Source: JBDKTK01 sp039680225 (GTDB lineage Bacteria; Desulfobacterota; Syntrophia; Syntrophales; UBA4778). Taken from it: a stretch of DNA of 8,292 nucleotides. The notes below the pieces were generated by a model. It ran no database searches and was not told the DNA's origin. It saw nothing but the letters and a program-made list of their open reading frames with translations. Location of the stretch: assembly GCA_039680225.1 (NCBI GenBank), contig JBDKTK010000177.1, forward strand, positions 1-8,292, read 5' to 3'. Shown one piece after another: positions 1 through 5,282 of the stretch (the first letter of the stretch is position 1; the number at the start of each line of letters is the position of its first letter). Both the position numbers and the translations under genes were made by a program.

Positions 1-267
1 TTCGAACATTATGACGAGGAAAGATGCGCTGCTGATTTAAAAGAGGAGCTTTTGGTTGCTTCACTTCCTTTCAGGACTCAAAAAGGACCGGGATCGTTCT
101 CACTCGATTTGGAATTCAATTCAGACAAGCTTGTTCGCGAAGACCGGTTGCTGGAAATAGGCGTCAGCGCTGTTATCAAGTCCGGTGAAAGAAGTTACTG
201 GGCATTGACTCACTGCGGCTCCAGGCCTGATTTTCACAGGAGAGACAGTTTTATTCTGAATCTTTAA
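1..267 (+). CDS. DOMON-like domain protein, C-terminal part (5' end outside window)
   Basis: The reading frame is open from base 1 and ends at TAA 265-267, followed directly by a second in-frame TAA. It gives the last 88 residues of a longer protein. The end has a beta-strand-like pattern: SLDLEF, then LEIGVSAVI, then ERSYWALTHCGSRPDFHRRD and a short hydrophobic tail. The YWALTH...PDFH segment resembles, from memory, the C-terminus of bacterial DOMON-like domain proteins, which usually read YWAL-H-...KPDFH. DOMON-type folds bind heme or sugars in characterised members, but the DOMON-like group has no function I can name. A TTG at 52 could be read as a start, but the frame is open upstream and the match needs those residues, so I treat this as a truncated gene. 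No terminator separates it from the promoter that begins nine bases later. Confidence 0.6.
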   Translation, partial: FEHYDEERCAADLKEELLVASLPFRTQKGPGSFSLDLEFNSDKLVREDRLLEIGVSAVIKSGERSYWALTHCGSRPDFHRRDSFILNL

Positions 268-275
268 TAAAAAAA

Positions 276-303
276 TTGACATTTAGAAAAATCGCTTTAT
301 GAT
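276..303 (+). promoter_or_regulatory. Sigma70-type promoter for the alanine leader / alaC unit
   Basis: A perfect -35 box TTGACA (276-281) and a -10 box TATGAT (298-303, five of six consensus bases) are separated by 16 bases. Transcription would start at about 309-312, right at the ATG of the leader ORF. The promoter lies just after the stop of the upstream gene in an A+T-rich stretch. The start site is predicted, not observed. Confidence 0.7.
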
Positions 304-311
304 TTTTTCCT

Positions 312-392
312 ATGAAAGCAATCACGATGGCTACAGCAGCAGCTATGGCAGCCGGGGCACAAGAGCCCATGGCAAGTGACGCTTTCGTCTAA
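312..392 (+). CDS. Alanine-rich leader peptide of a putative attenuator
   Basis: This is an ATG-initiated ORF of 26 codons ending in TAA 390-392. Ten codons are alanine, at residues 3, 7, 9, 10, 11, 13, 14, 16, 21 and 24, in the cluster ATAAAMAAGA. No Shine-Dalgarno sequence precedes the ATG (the bases before it are TTTTTTCCT), and the predicted transcription start falls on or within three bases of it. If translated, it would therefore be on a leaderless or nearly leaderless transcript. The stop codon lies 18 bases before a terminator hairpin, and codons 18-21 contain an RNA segment complementary to the 5' arm of that terminator. This is the arrangement of ribosome-mediated attenuation. The downstream gene encodes an AlaC-type enzyme that makes alanine, which matches the codon bias. 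Alternatives are a small untranslated RNA or a chance ORF. Confidence 0.5.
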   Translation: MKAITMATAAAMAAGAQEPMASDAFV

Positions 393-410
393 ATTCTGAA
401 ACAGCATCAC

Positions 411-449
411 AGGCCATGGGCTCAATCCGCAGTCCATGGCCTTTTTTTT
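411..449 (+). terminator. Intrinsic terminator 1 of the alaC attenuator
   Basis: A perfect 9-bp stem joins AGGCCATGG (411-419) and CCATGGCCT (434-442) across a 14-base loop. The T tract runs T442 to T449, eight bases. Confidence 0.8.
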
Positions 450-458
450 GCCTTCTTG

Positions 459-490
459 AAGGCCCTGGACTCAACAATCCGGGGCCTTTT
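459..490 (+). terminator. Intrinsic terminator 2 of the alaC attenuator
   Basis: An 11-bp stem joins AAGGCCCTGGA (459-469) and TCCGGGGCCTT (478-488), with one G-U pair and an 8-base loop CTCAACAA. The T run (487-490) is short. The loop and stem resemble terminator 1 (both contain TGG, CTCAA and TCC in the same order), which suggests local duplication. Confidence 0.6.
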
Positions 491-534
491 GTCAACTGGA
501 GAATTTAACGAAACCAATGAAGAAAATTAAAAAG

Positions 535-599
535 AGATCCTTCGTTTCACTCAGGATGACAAGTTCATTTGTCTGAGGAGCGATAGCGACGAAGAATCT
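535..599 (+). repeat. Imperfect palindromic dispersed-repeat-like element
   Basis: The ends are inverted copies: AGATCCTTCGT at 535-545 against the reverse complement of 589-599 (AGATTCTTCGT), 10 of 11 matching. The inner arms TCACTCAGGATGACA and the complement of TGTCTGAGGAGCGA are related but indels have accumulated. This resembles short palindromic repeats dispersed between genes in many environmental bacterial genomes. It lies in the leader of the aminotransferase transcript, just before its ribosome binding site. Only one copy is visible here, so dispersal is inferred. Nothing else is seen in 491-613. Confidence 0.5.
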
Positions 600-626
600 T
601 TTTGAAATTTGACAGGAGAACAACAC

Positions 627-1844
627 ATGGAAAGCGAAGATTACATAGAATTTTCAAACAGGATGGACCTGCTGCCTCCTTATGTCTTCGGGAGGATCAA
701 TAAGATCAAGCTCGAGAAGCGCAAGGCCGGGATAGACATGATCGACCTGGCGATGGGCAACCCCAGCGACCCCACGCCGGAAGCGGTGGTGGAAAAGCTT
801 TGCGAGGTCGTCCGGGACCCGCGCAACCACCGCTATTCGGTTGCCTCGGGAATTTACAATCTCCGTCGCGAGCTGGCCCGCTATTACGACAGGCAGTACG
901 GGGTCCGGCTCAACCCCGATAACGAGATCATCTGCACGATCGGCTCAAAGGAAGGCGTTTCCCATCTTTCGCTGGCGCTGCTCGGCCCGGGGGACAGCGT
1001 GCTCGTGCCCGTACCGGCCTTTCCCATTCATATCTACTCTGCCGTTATCGCGGGCGCGCAGGTGATCAAAGTGCAGCTCGACGACGGCGAGCAGTTCCTG
1101 AGGAATATCGAGGAGGCCTGCAGGAAAGCACATCCCGCGCCCCGGGCCATTTTTCTGAATTACCCGCACAACCCCACAGCGAGGACTGTCGAACTGGGCT
1201 TCCTTGAGGAAGCCGTCCGGCTTGCCCGGAAATACAGGCTCGTCATAGTCCATGATTTCGCGTACGGCAGGACGACTTTCGACGGGTACGAGGCGCCCAG
1301 CCTGATGCAGGTCAAAGGAGCGAAAGAAATATCAGTTGAATTCGGGACGCTTTCCAAGGCGTACAACATGGCTGGCTGGCGCGTGGGGTATTGCATCGGC
1401 AACCCGCGGATAATCGAGGCCCTCGGAAAAATCAAAGGCTATTACGATTACGGCCTTTTCCAGGCAATCCAGATCGCGGCCATCATCGCTTTAAGGGACT
1501 GCGACGAAGCCATCCGCGAGCAGGCGGCAATTTATGAAAAGAGGCGCGACGTCCTGGTGGACGGGCTCAATTCCATCGGCTGGAACGTGGAGAAGCCCCG
1601 GGCCTCCATGTTCGTCTGGACGAGGATACCCGAGATGTACAGGCGCCTGGGGTCCATGGAATTCTCGATCAGGATGATGGAAGAGGCGGAAGTGGCGGTC
1701 TCGCCCGGTATTGCCTTCGGCGAGGAGGGCGAGGGGTATCTGCGGATCGCGCTCGTGGAAAACGAGAACCGCATCCGGCAGGCAATCCGCCAGATAAAGA
1801 AAATGTGCAGCGGTATGGAGCACAAGAAAGCGGCCGTTGCATAA
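627..1844 (+). CDS. alaC: AlaC-type glutamate-pyruvate aminotransferase (PLP fold type I)
   Basis: The 405-residue protein is a class I/II PLP-dependent aminotransferase of normal length. Visible landmarks are LPPYVF near the N-terminus, MGNPSDPTP, GSKEG at 106-110 (cofactor phosphate region), NYPHNPT at 178-184, HDFAY at 209-213, the PLP lysine in TLSKAYNMAGWRVG (Lys244), and Arg373 in YLRIAL, the expected carboxylate-binding arginine. Segments such as IHIYSAVIAGAQV, APSLMQVKGAKEISVEF, DYGLFQAIQIAAI and RIRQAIRQIKKM closely resemble E. coli AlaC as I remember it. That enzyme makes alanine from pyruvate and glutamate in the cytosol. I chose ATG 627 because AGGAG at 614-618 lies eight bases upstream; an in-frame TTG at 609 lacks such a site. 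The alanine-codon leader upstream supports an alanine-related role. Activity on aromatic keto acids cannot be excluded, given the IOR genes downstream. Confidence 0.85.
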   Translation: MESEDYIEFSNRMDLLPPYVFGRINKIKLEKRKAGIDMIDLAMGNPSDPTPEAVVEKLCEVVRDPRNHRYSVASGIYNLRRELARYYDRQYGVRLNPDNEIICTIGSKEGVSHLSLALLGPGDSVLVPVPAFPIHIYSAVIAGAQVIKVQLDDGEQFLRNIEEACRKAHPAPRAIFLNYPHNPTARTVELGFLEEAVRLARKYRLVIVHDFAYGRTTFDGYEAPSLMQVKGAKEISVEFGTLSKAYNMAGWRVGYCIGNPRIIEALGKIKGYYDYGLFQAIQIAAIIALRDCDEAIREQAAIYEKRRDVLVDGLNSIGWNVEKPRASMFVWTRIPEMYRRLGSMEFSIRMMEEAEVAVSPGIAFGEEGEGYLRIALVENENRIRQAIRQIKKMCSGMEHKKAAVA

Positions 1845-1869
1845 TAAATATTCAATCGGGGCGGGCTGT

Positions 1870-1950
1870 CCCCCTCTGGAGGGGGTGCAGGGGGAGGTTC
1901 TAAACCCGCTCTTTTAATTCCCGTCAAGCGGGCCGGTTTGAAACCGGCCC
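1870..1950 (+). repeat. GC-rich palindromes downstream of alaC
   Basis: Two hairpins lie in the 440-base gap after alaC. CCCCCT (1870-1875) pairs with AGGGGG (1880-1885). GGGCCGGTTT (1930-1939) pairs with AAACCGGCCC (1941-1950) around a single G. Both look like dispersed intergenic palindromes. No coding potential is evident in 1845-2060. Confidence 0.5.
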
Positions 1951-1962
1951 CTCGCCTTCGTC

Positions 1963-1996
1963 ATTCCCCGGCTTGACCGGGGAATCCATTTTTTTT
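1963..1996 (+). terminator. Likely intrinsic terminator of the alaC unit
   Basis: A perfect 9-bp stem ATTCCCCGG (1963-1971) / CCGGGGAAT (1977-1985) has a 5-base loop CTTGA. After three bases comes a run of eight T (1989-1996). The stem is also of a common dispersed-repeat type, so it may be a repeat that happens to terminate. Confidence 0.55.
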
Positions 1997-2024
1997 GGAT
2001 TACCGGCCCCGCCAAAATAAACTC

Positions 2025-2051
2025 TTGATTTTTCAGGTTTGTTCAGATAAG
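2025..2051 (+). promoter_or_regulatory. Possible promoter of the Trp leader / TRAP unit (weak)
   Basis: TTGATT (2025-2030) and GATAAG (2046-2051) are separated by 15 bases, giving a weak sigma70-like match. It would start transcription at about 2057-2060, shortly before the Trp leader ORF. The placement is right for an attenuated operon, but the boxes and spacing are poor. The true promoter could differ. Confidence 0.3.
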
Positions 2052-2067
2052 GATTCCCCTTACTTGG

Positions 2068-2124
2068 ATGGAGTCAATGAAAACAGCAAACAAATATAAC
2101 AATTTCTGGTGGTGGTGGAGGTGA
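2068..2124 (+). CDS. Tryptophan leader peptide (trpL-like), four consecutive Trp codons
   Basis: The short ORF reads MESMKTANKYNNFWWWWR and stops at TGA 2122-2124. Four TGG codons run without a break at 2107-2118, near the end of the ORF, as in trp operon leader peptides (E. coli TrpL has two in tandem). An internal ATG at 2077 gives a 15-residue peptide and lies three bases after GGATGGAG; the ATG at 2068 gives 18 residues and has AAGGA 14 bases upstream. Neither spacing is ideal, so the start is uncertain. The stop is 46 bases before a strong terminator hairpin. The next gene, 160 bases on, is a TRAP transporter receptor, not a tryptophan biosynthesis gene. The peptide itself probably has no function beyond sensing charged tRNA-Trp. 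Confidence 0.8.
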   Translation: MESMKTANKYNNFWWWWR

Positions 2125-2212
2125 AATAGGCGCACAGGCTTGTCCTCTACAGGCATAATTACCAGAACTAAAAACGGCCGTGGATGAGCCGAAATCCACG
2201 GCCGTTTTTTTT
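2104..2212 (+). promoter_or_regulatory. Tryptophan attenuator upstream of the TRAP operon
   Basis: The region joins the Trp codons to a 14-bp terminator. Candidate competing pairs are: 2115-2121 (Trp codons) with 2144-2150, seven pairs including one G-U; 2137-2145 with 2182-2190, nine pairs with two G-U, which would take the upper 5' arm and loop of the terminator; and 2133-2139 with 2177-2182, six pairs with a bulged A2136, reaching the terminator core. A longer pairing, 2104-2113 with 2158-2167, is also possible. The Trp codons and terminator are clear. Which antiterminator forms is not, because the terminator stem is much stronger than any rival I found by eye. Confidence 0.7.
2171..2212 (+). 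terminator. Strong intrinsic terminator of the Trp attenuator
   Basis: A perfect 14-bp stem joins 2171-2184 (AAAACGGCCGTGGA) and 2195-2208, with a 10-base loop TGAGCCGAAA. Eight T follow from 2205 to 2212. It lies 46 bases after the Trp leader stop and 72 bases before dctP. Confidence 0.9.
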
Positions 2213-2284
2213 GTTTGTGCGGCCGCGGCTTAATCTCCAGGTTAGTTTGGGCTGGAAATAATTTTACGAAGCGAGGGGTACTAT

Positions 2285-3325
2285 ATGAAAAATTTCGGGA
2301 AAAGATTTTCTTGCCGGGCAGCCGTTGTCCTGCTGCTTTTCGCTGTTGCCTTTGCCGGGTCCCCGGTTGCCGCAAAAGCGTCCCAGATCAAACTCACGTA
2401 TGCCAATTTCCCCCCGGCGGCAACGTTTCCCTGCGTGCAGATGGAGCGTTGGGCAAAAGAACTGGAGAGGGTTACAAACGGAAAGGTAACTGTCCAGACA
2501 TTTCCCGGAGGCACGCTGTTGCCGGCCAAGAACATCTTTGACGGCGTCATCTCCGGTACGGCAGATATCGGCAACTTTGCGATGAGCTACCAGCCCGGCC
2601 GCTTCCCCGTATCCGAGGCCGTCGATCTGCCCCTGGGTTTCAAAAATGCGAAGGTCGCGTCCATGGTGCTTTACGACCTCATCGAGAAATATAAACCGAA
2701 AGAATTCGAAAAAGTAAAAGTACTGACGGTATTTACCTGCCCGCCCGCGGATTTCATGACGATCCGTCCCGTTCGATCGCTCAAAGACCTGAGAGGCCTG
2801 GAATTGCGCGCCTCGGGAACGGGGGCGGAAATTTTAAAGAGGCTGGGGGCCGTCCCCATCGCCATGCCCCAGTCGGAGACCCCGGAGGCCATCCAGAGGG
2901 GCGTTGTTAAAGGCATGGTTTCATCAATGGAGATCCTCAAGGACTTCAATTTTGCCTCCTATTGCCCATATGCGACAGACGCCAACCTGTTCGTGGTCTC
3001 CTTCGCGGTGGTCATGAACAAGAACAAATGGAACGCCCTCCCCGCGGACGTAAAGAAAGCCATTGAAGACCTCCGGGTGAACCAGGCGATCTGGACGGGC
3101 AAATACGTTGATGATCACGTGAAAGACGCGCTTGCCTGGTCGAAGCAAAAGTACGGGCACCAGGTAATCCAGCTGTCGGCGGCTGACAAGGCCGAAATCA
3201 AAAGGCTGCTGCAGCCCATGGTGAAAGAATATATCGCGAAAGTCTCGGCCAGGGGCCTTCCGGGAGAGCAGATCATCAGCGACGTCAACAAGCTGAAGGC
3301 GAAGTACGAAAAGAAATATAAATAA
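2285..3325 (+). CDS. dctP: TRAP transporter substrate-binding protein, DctP family
   Basis: This 346-residue protein is the periplasmic receptor of a tripartite ATP-independent periplasmic transporter. Residues 1-32 form a Sec signal peptide: Lys/Arg-rich start, hydrophobic core AAVVLLLFAVAFAG, and likely cleavage after AKA at 32. The mature part begins SQIKLTYANFPP, a typical first strand. LRGLELRASGTGAEILKRLG (170-189) holds Arg175, the position where DctP proteins keep an arginine that grips the substrate carboxylate. PQSETPEAIQRGVVKG follows, also characteristic. The start at 2285 has a GAGGGG site six bases upstream. The sequence does not reveal the substrate, but the carboxylate arginine, the Trp attenuator upstream and the ligase/IOR genes downstream suggest an aromatic acid or amino acid. 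Expression would be gated by the terminator at 2171-2212. Confidence 0.88.
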   Translation: MKNFGKRFSCRAAVVLLLFAVAFAGSPVAAKASQIKLTYANFPPAATFPCVQMERWAKELERVTNGKVTVQTFPGGTLLPAKNIFDGVISGTADIGNFAMSYQPGRFPVSEAVDLPLGFKNAKVASMVLYDLIEKYKPKEFEKVKVLTVFTCPPADFMTIRPVRSLKDLRGLELRASGTGAEILKRLGAVPIAMPQSETPEAIQRGVVKGMVSSMEILKDFNFASYCPYATDANLFVVSFAVVMNKNKWNALPADVKKAIEDLRVNQAIWTGKYVDDHVKDALAWSKQKYGHQVIQLSAADKAEIKRLLQPMVKEYIAKVSARGLPGEQIISDVNKLKAKYEKKYK

Positions 3326-3328
3326 ACC

Positions 3329-3832
3329 ATGAAATATCTCGACCGGTTCGATCTGATGCTCAACAAGGCGGCAATGGTTGCCGGCGGGGCGGCGCTTATT
3401 GCCGTCATGCTGCTGGCGACAGGCAATGTCGTATTGAGGATCATCGGCGTTCCCTTTATCGGGTCCTATGAGATCATATCCTTCCTGGGGGCAATCGTGA
3501 CGGCTTCGGCCCTGGGGTACACGCAAAGGAACAGGGACCATATAATCGTCGATATCATTTCGGAAAAATTTCCCCCGGAGATCAAAAATGTTGTGAATGC
3601 GGTCTCATACCTGGCCACAGCCTGCTTTTTTGCCGTTATCGCGTGGCAGACCACGAAATGGGGATTGATGATCAGGGAGTCAGGAGAGCTTTCCGAGACC
3701 CAGAAGATCATGTATGACCCCTTCGTGTTCGGTGTGGCGCTGGGCTTCGCCTTCCTGGCCTTTGCCTGCGGAATCGATTTTCTCAAAACATTCTTTAACG
3801 GCGAAAAAGAAGAAAAGAGGGCCGCCATATGA
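3329..3832 (+). CDS. dctQ: TRAP transporter small membrane subunit, DctQ family
   Basis: The 167-residue protein has four hydrophobic segments at about 14-36, 46-64, 88-107 and 129-152, as in DctQ subunits. QRNRDHIIVDIISEKFPPEIK (66-86) between the second and third segments matches the family pattern of a charged loop with a short HI-VD motif. It forms the membrane complex with DctM. Its ATG lies three bases after the dctP stop with only a weak A-rich site before it, so translation is probably coupled to dctP. The end is a charged tail, EKEEKRAAI, facing the cytoplasm by prediction. Confidence 0.85.
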   Translation: MKYLDRFDLMLNKAAMVAGGAALIAVMLLATGNVVLRIIGVPFIGSYEIISFLGAIVTASALGYTQRNRDHIIVDIISEKFPPEIKNVVNAVSYLATACFFAVIAWQTTKWGLMIRESGELSETQKIMYDPFVFGVALGFAFLAFACGIDFLKTFFNGEKEEKRAAI

Positions 3833-5136
3833 CTGGGCCCATCGTCGGGGTTTACGGCATAGCCGTCATGTTCGCGGTGCTTTTCCTGCTGAGGATTCCG
3901 GCGGGGTTCACCATGGCCCTCGTGGGATTTGCCGGCATCGCCTATGTCACCAATATCCCGGCGGCCTGCGGGATGATAGGGTCGGAAATCTGGAGCATCT
4001 TTTCCAATTACGGCCTGACAGTCATTCCCATGTTCATCCTCGTGGGAGAATTCATCCATTATGCGGGGTACAACGACAGCCTCTATCACGCGACCCACCG
4101 GTGGTTCGGCCATTACCGCGGCGGCCTGGCCATCACGACCATAATGGCCTCGGCGGCCTTTTCGGCGATCAGCGGCTCCAACACGGCAACCGCCGCCACC
4201 ATGAGCACGGTCGCGATCCCGGCCATGAAGAAATACGGCTACCACCCCATGCTCAACGCCGGCTCTGTCGCGGCGGGAGCGACCCTGGGCGTCCTTATCC
4301 CGCCGAGCATCGTCCTGGTCGTTTATGGGCTATACACCGGCCAGTCCATCGGCAAACTCTTTTTCGGGAACGTGATCCCCAGCATCATCGTGACAGTGCT
4401 GATCGTAGCCACTGTTTTTCTCCTATGTTACCGCCACAAAAACTGGGGGCCCAAGGTCGAGAAAAGTTCCTGGGGCCAGCGCTTCCGGGCGCTTCCGGAA
4501 GCTTTGGACATCCTGGTCCTTTTTGCCATAATCATGTATGCCCTCTTCACGGGCGTTGTCACGGCGACGGAAGCGGCCGCCGTGAGCTGCACGCTGGGGC
4601 TCGTGATCTGCCTTTTGCGAAGGAAGCTTTCCCGGGAAGGGTTCATCGCCTCAATTACGGATACGCTGCGCATCTCCTGCATGGTCTTCATGATCATCGC
4701 GGGGGCCGTGATCTTCGGGCGCTTCCTGACCCTCACCCGCCTGCCTTTTGAAGCGGCGGCCTGGATCGGGGGCCTGGGGCTTTCCAAGGGACTGCTCCTC
4801 TGGGTCATCCTGATTTGCTACATCATCGGGGGCTGCATCATGGATGCCCTGGCGTTCCTTTTGGTGTCGCTTCCCATTTTTTACCCGATCGTCATGGAAA
4901 TGGGTTACGACCCCATCTGGTTCGGGCAGGTAATAACAATAGTGACTACAATGGGATCAATTATGCCGCCTATCGGCATCTGCTGCTATGTCGTGGCCGG
5001 GATGGCCAAGGACATTCCCCTGGGGACCGTATTCAGGGGGAGCATGTATTTCATACCGTCCTATATCATCGCGATCATCATTCTGATGCTTTCGCCCTAC
5101 TGGTCGGTCCTCGTGCTGTCGAATTTGGTCCCGTAA
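3829..5136 (+). CDS. dctM: TRAP transporter large membrane subunit, DctM family
   Basis: The 435-residue integral membrane protein is the ion-coupled translocation channel of the TRAP system. About a dozen hydrophobic stretches run along its length. Family hallmarks are FSAISGSNTATAATMSTVAI (111-130), GATLGVLIPPSIVLVVYG (150-167), TGVVTATEAAAVSC (241-254), MDALAFLLVSLPIFYPIV (338-355) and MGSIMPPIGICCYVVAG (375-391). The first and last of these correspond to the repeated loop regions that bind sodium and substrate in the ion transporter superfamily. Its ATG overlaps the dctQ stop (ATGA at 3829-3832), so the two are translationally coupled. Length is normal and no break is seen. Substrate choice is set mainly by DctP, so this gene adds no information on that. 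Confidence 0.9.
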   Translation: MTGPIVGVYGIAVMFAVLFLLRIPAGFTMALVGFAGIAYVTNIPAACGMIGSEIWSIFSNYGLTVIPMFILVGEFIHYAGYNDSLYHATHRWFGHYRGGLAITTIMASAAFSAISGSNTATAATMSTVAIPAMKKYGYHPMLNAGSVAAGATLGVLIPPSIVLVVYGLYTGQSIGKLFFGNVIPSIIVTVLIVATVFLLCYRHKNWGPKVEKSSWGQRFRALPEALDILVLFAIIMYALFTGVVTATEAAAVSCTLGLVICLLRRKLSREGFIASITDTLRISCMVFMIIAGAVIFGRFLTLTRLPFEAAAWIGGLGLSKGLLLWVILICYIIGGCIMDALAFLLVSLPIFYPIVMEMGYDPIWFGQVITIVTTMGSIMPPIGICCYVVAGMAKDIPLGTVFRGSMYFIPSYIIAIIILMLSPYWSVLVLSNLVP

Positions 5137-5145
5137 TAAAAATCC

Positions 5146-5214
5146 GTTCGCTGAGCTTGTCGAAGCGACACCTTTCAAAAGGAAACTGGAGTCGTTTCGA
5201 CAGGCTCAACGAGC
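5146..5214 (+). repeat. Large inverted repeat between dctM and the CoA ligase gene
   Basis: Two 24-base arms, 5146-5169 and 5191-5214, are inverted copies with 20 of 24 bases identical. As RNA, 23 of 24 positions pair if three G-U are allowed. The loop holds a smaller hairpin, CCTT...AAGG. The core GCTTGTCGAAGC / TTTCGACAGGCTC is of a type scattered through many bacterial genomes. No T tract follows, so it is not a standard terminator, but it could process or stabilise the mRNA between the transporter and enzyme genes. Confidence 0.65.
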
Positions 5215-5282
5215 TTAAATTGAGAGCCTTGAATTTACAGAACATATATGTTACCAGCACCACGTTTCAAAGGAGTAGTTAA

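Larger units (their letters stand above)
363..490 (+). promoter_or_regulatory. Attenuator with five mutually exclusive pairing segments
   Basis: Five segments follow one another: S1 363-373 (GAGCCCATGGC, inside the leader ORF), S2 411-423 (AGGCCATGGGCTC), S3 431-443 (AGTCCATGGCCTT), S4 459-471 (AAGGCCCTGGACT) and S5 478-488 (TCCGGGGCCTT). S1 pairs perfectly with 413-423 of S2 (11 bp). S2 411-419 pairs with S3 434-442 (9 bp, terminator 1). S3 pairs with S4 over 13 positions with one mismatch. S4 459-469 pairs with S5 (11 bp with one G-U, terminator 2). Pairing 1:2 plus 3:4 excludes both terminators; pairing 2:3 plus 4:5 builds both. A ribosome paused on the alanine codons at about 336-350 leaves S1 free and favours readthrough. 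A ribosome that reaches the stop codon covers S1 and favours termination. The pairings are seen in the sequence; the mechanism is inferred. Confidence 0.6.

Noticed and set aside
52..54. TTG start giving a complete 71-residue protein at the left edge
   Set aside because: The same frame is open back to base 1 and the fragment looks like the C-terminus of a larger domain, so truncation by the window edge is more likely.
316..399. Shifted frame over the alanine leader containing three Trp codons as a second Trp leader
   Set aside because: That frame has no ATG, GTG or TTG start before its Trp codons, and the Trp codons are not clustered.
363..442. Repeated CCATGG-containing units as a CRISPR or direct-repeat array
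   Set aside because: The three copies are short, unevenly spaced and explained by alternating complementary arms of the attenuator.
609..626. Upstream TTG start for alaC adding six residues
   Set aside because: The ribosome binding site AGGAG at 614-618 would lie inside that extension and is properly placed for ATG 627.
2158..2190. Riboswitch or T-box upstream of dctP instead of an attenuator
   Set aside because: I see no T-box core sequence or conserved riboswitch motif; the Trp codon run with adjacent terminator explains the region.
3466..4245. Long minus-strand open frame across dctQ and dctM
   Set aside because: It is antisense to two clearly recognised membrane subunits, its translation is rich in His, Gly and Arg without domain signatures, and it arises from the GC-rich codon use of the plus-strand genes.
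3714..4751. Second plus-strand open frame overlapping dctQ/dctM
   Set aside because: It is out of frame with dctM for its whole length, is Pro/His/Arg-rich and has no hydrophobic segments; the overlapping frame carries all the TRAP motifs.
5146..5214. Inverted repeat read as an intrinsic terminator of dctM
   Set aside because: No T tract follows either arm, and the loop is large; it fits a dispersed palindromic repeat better.
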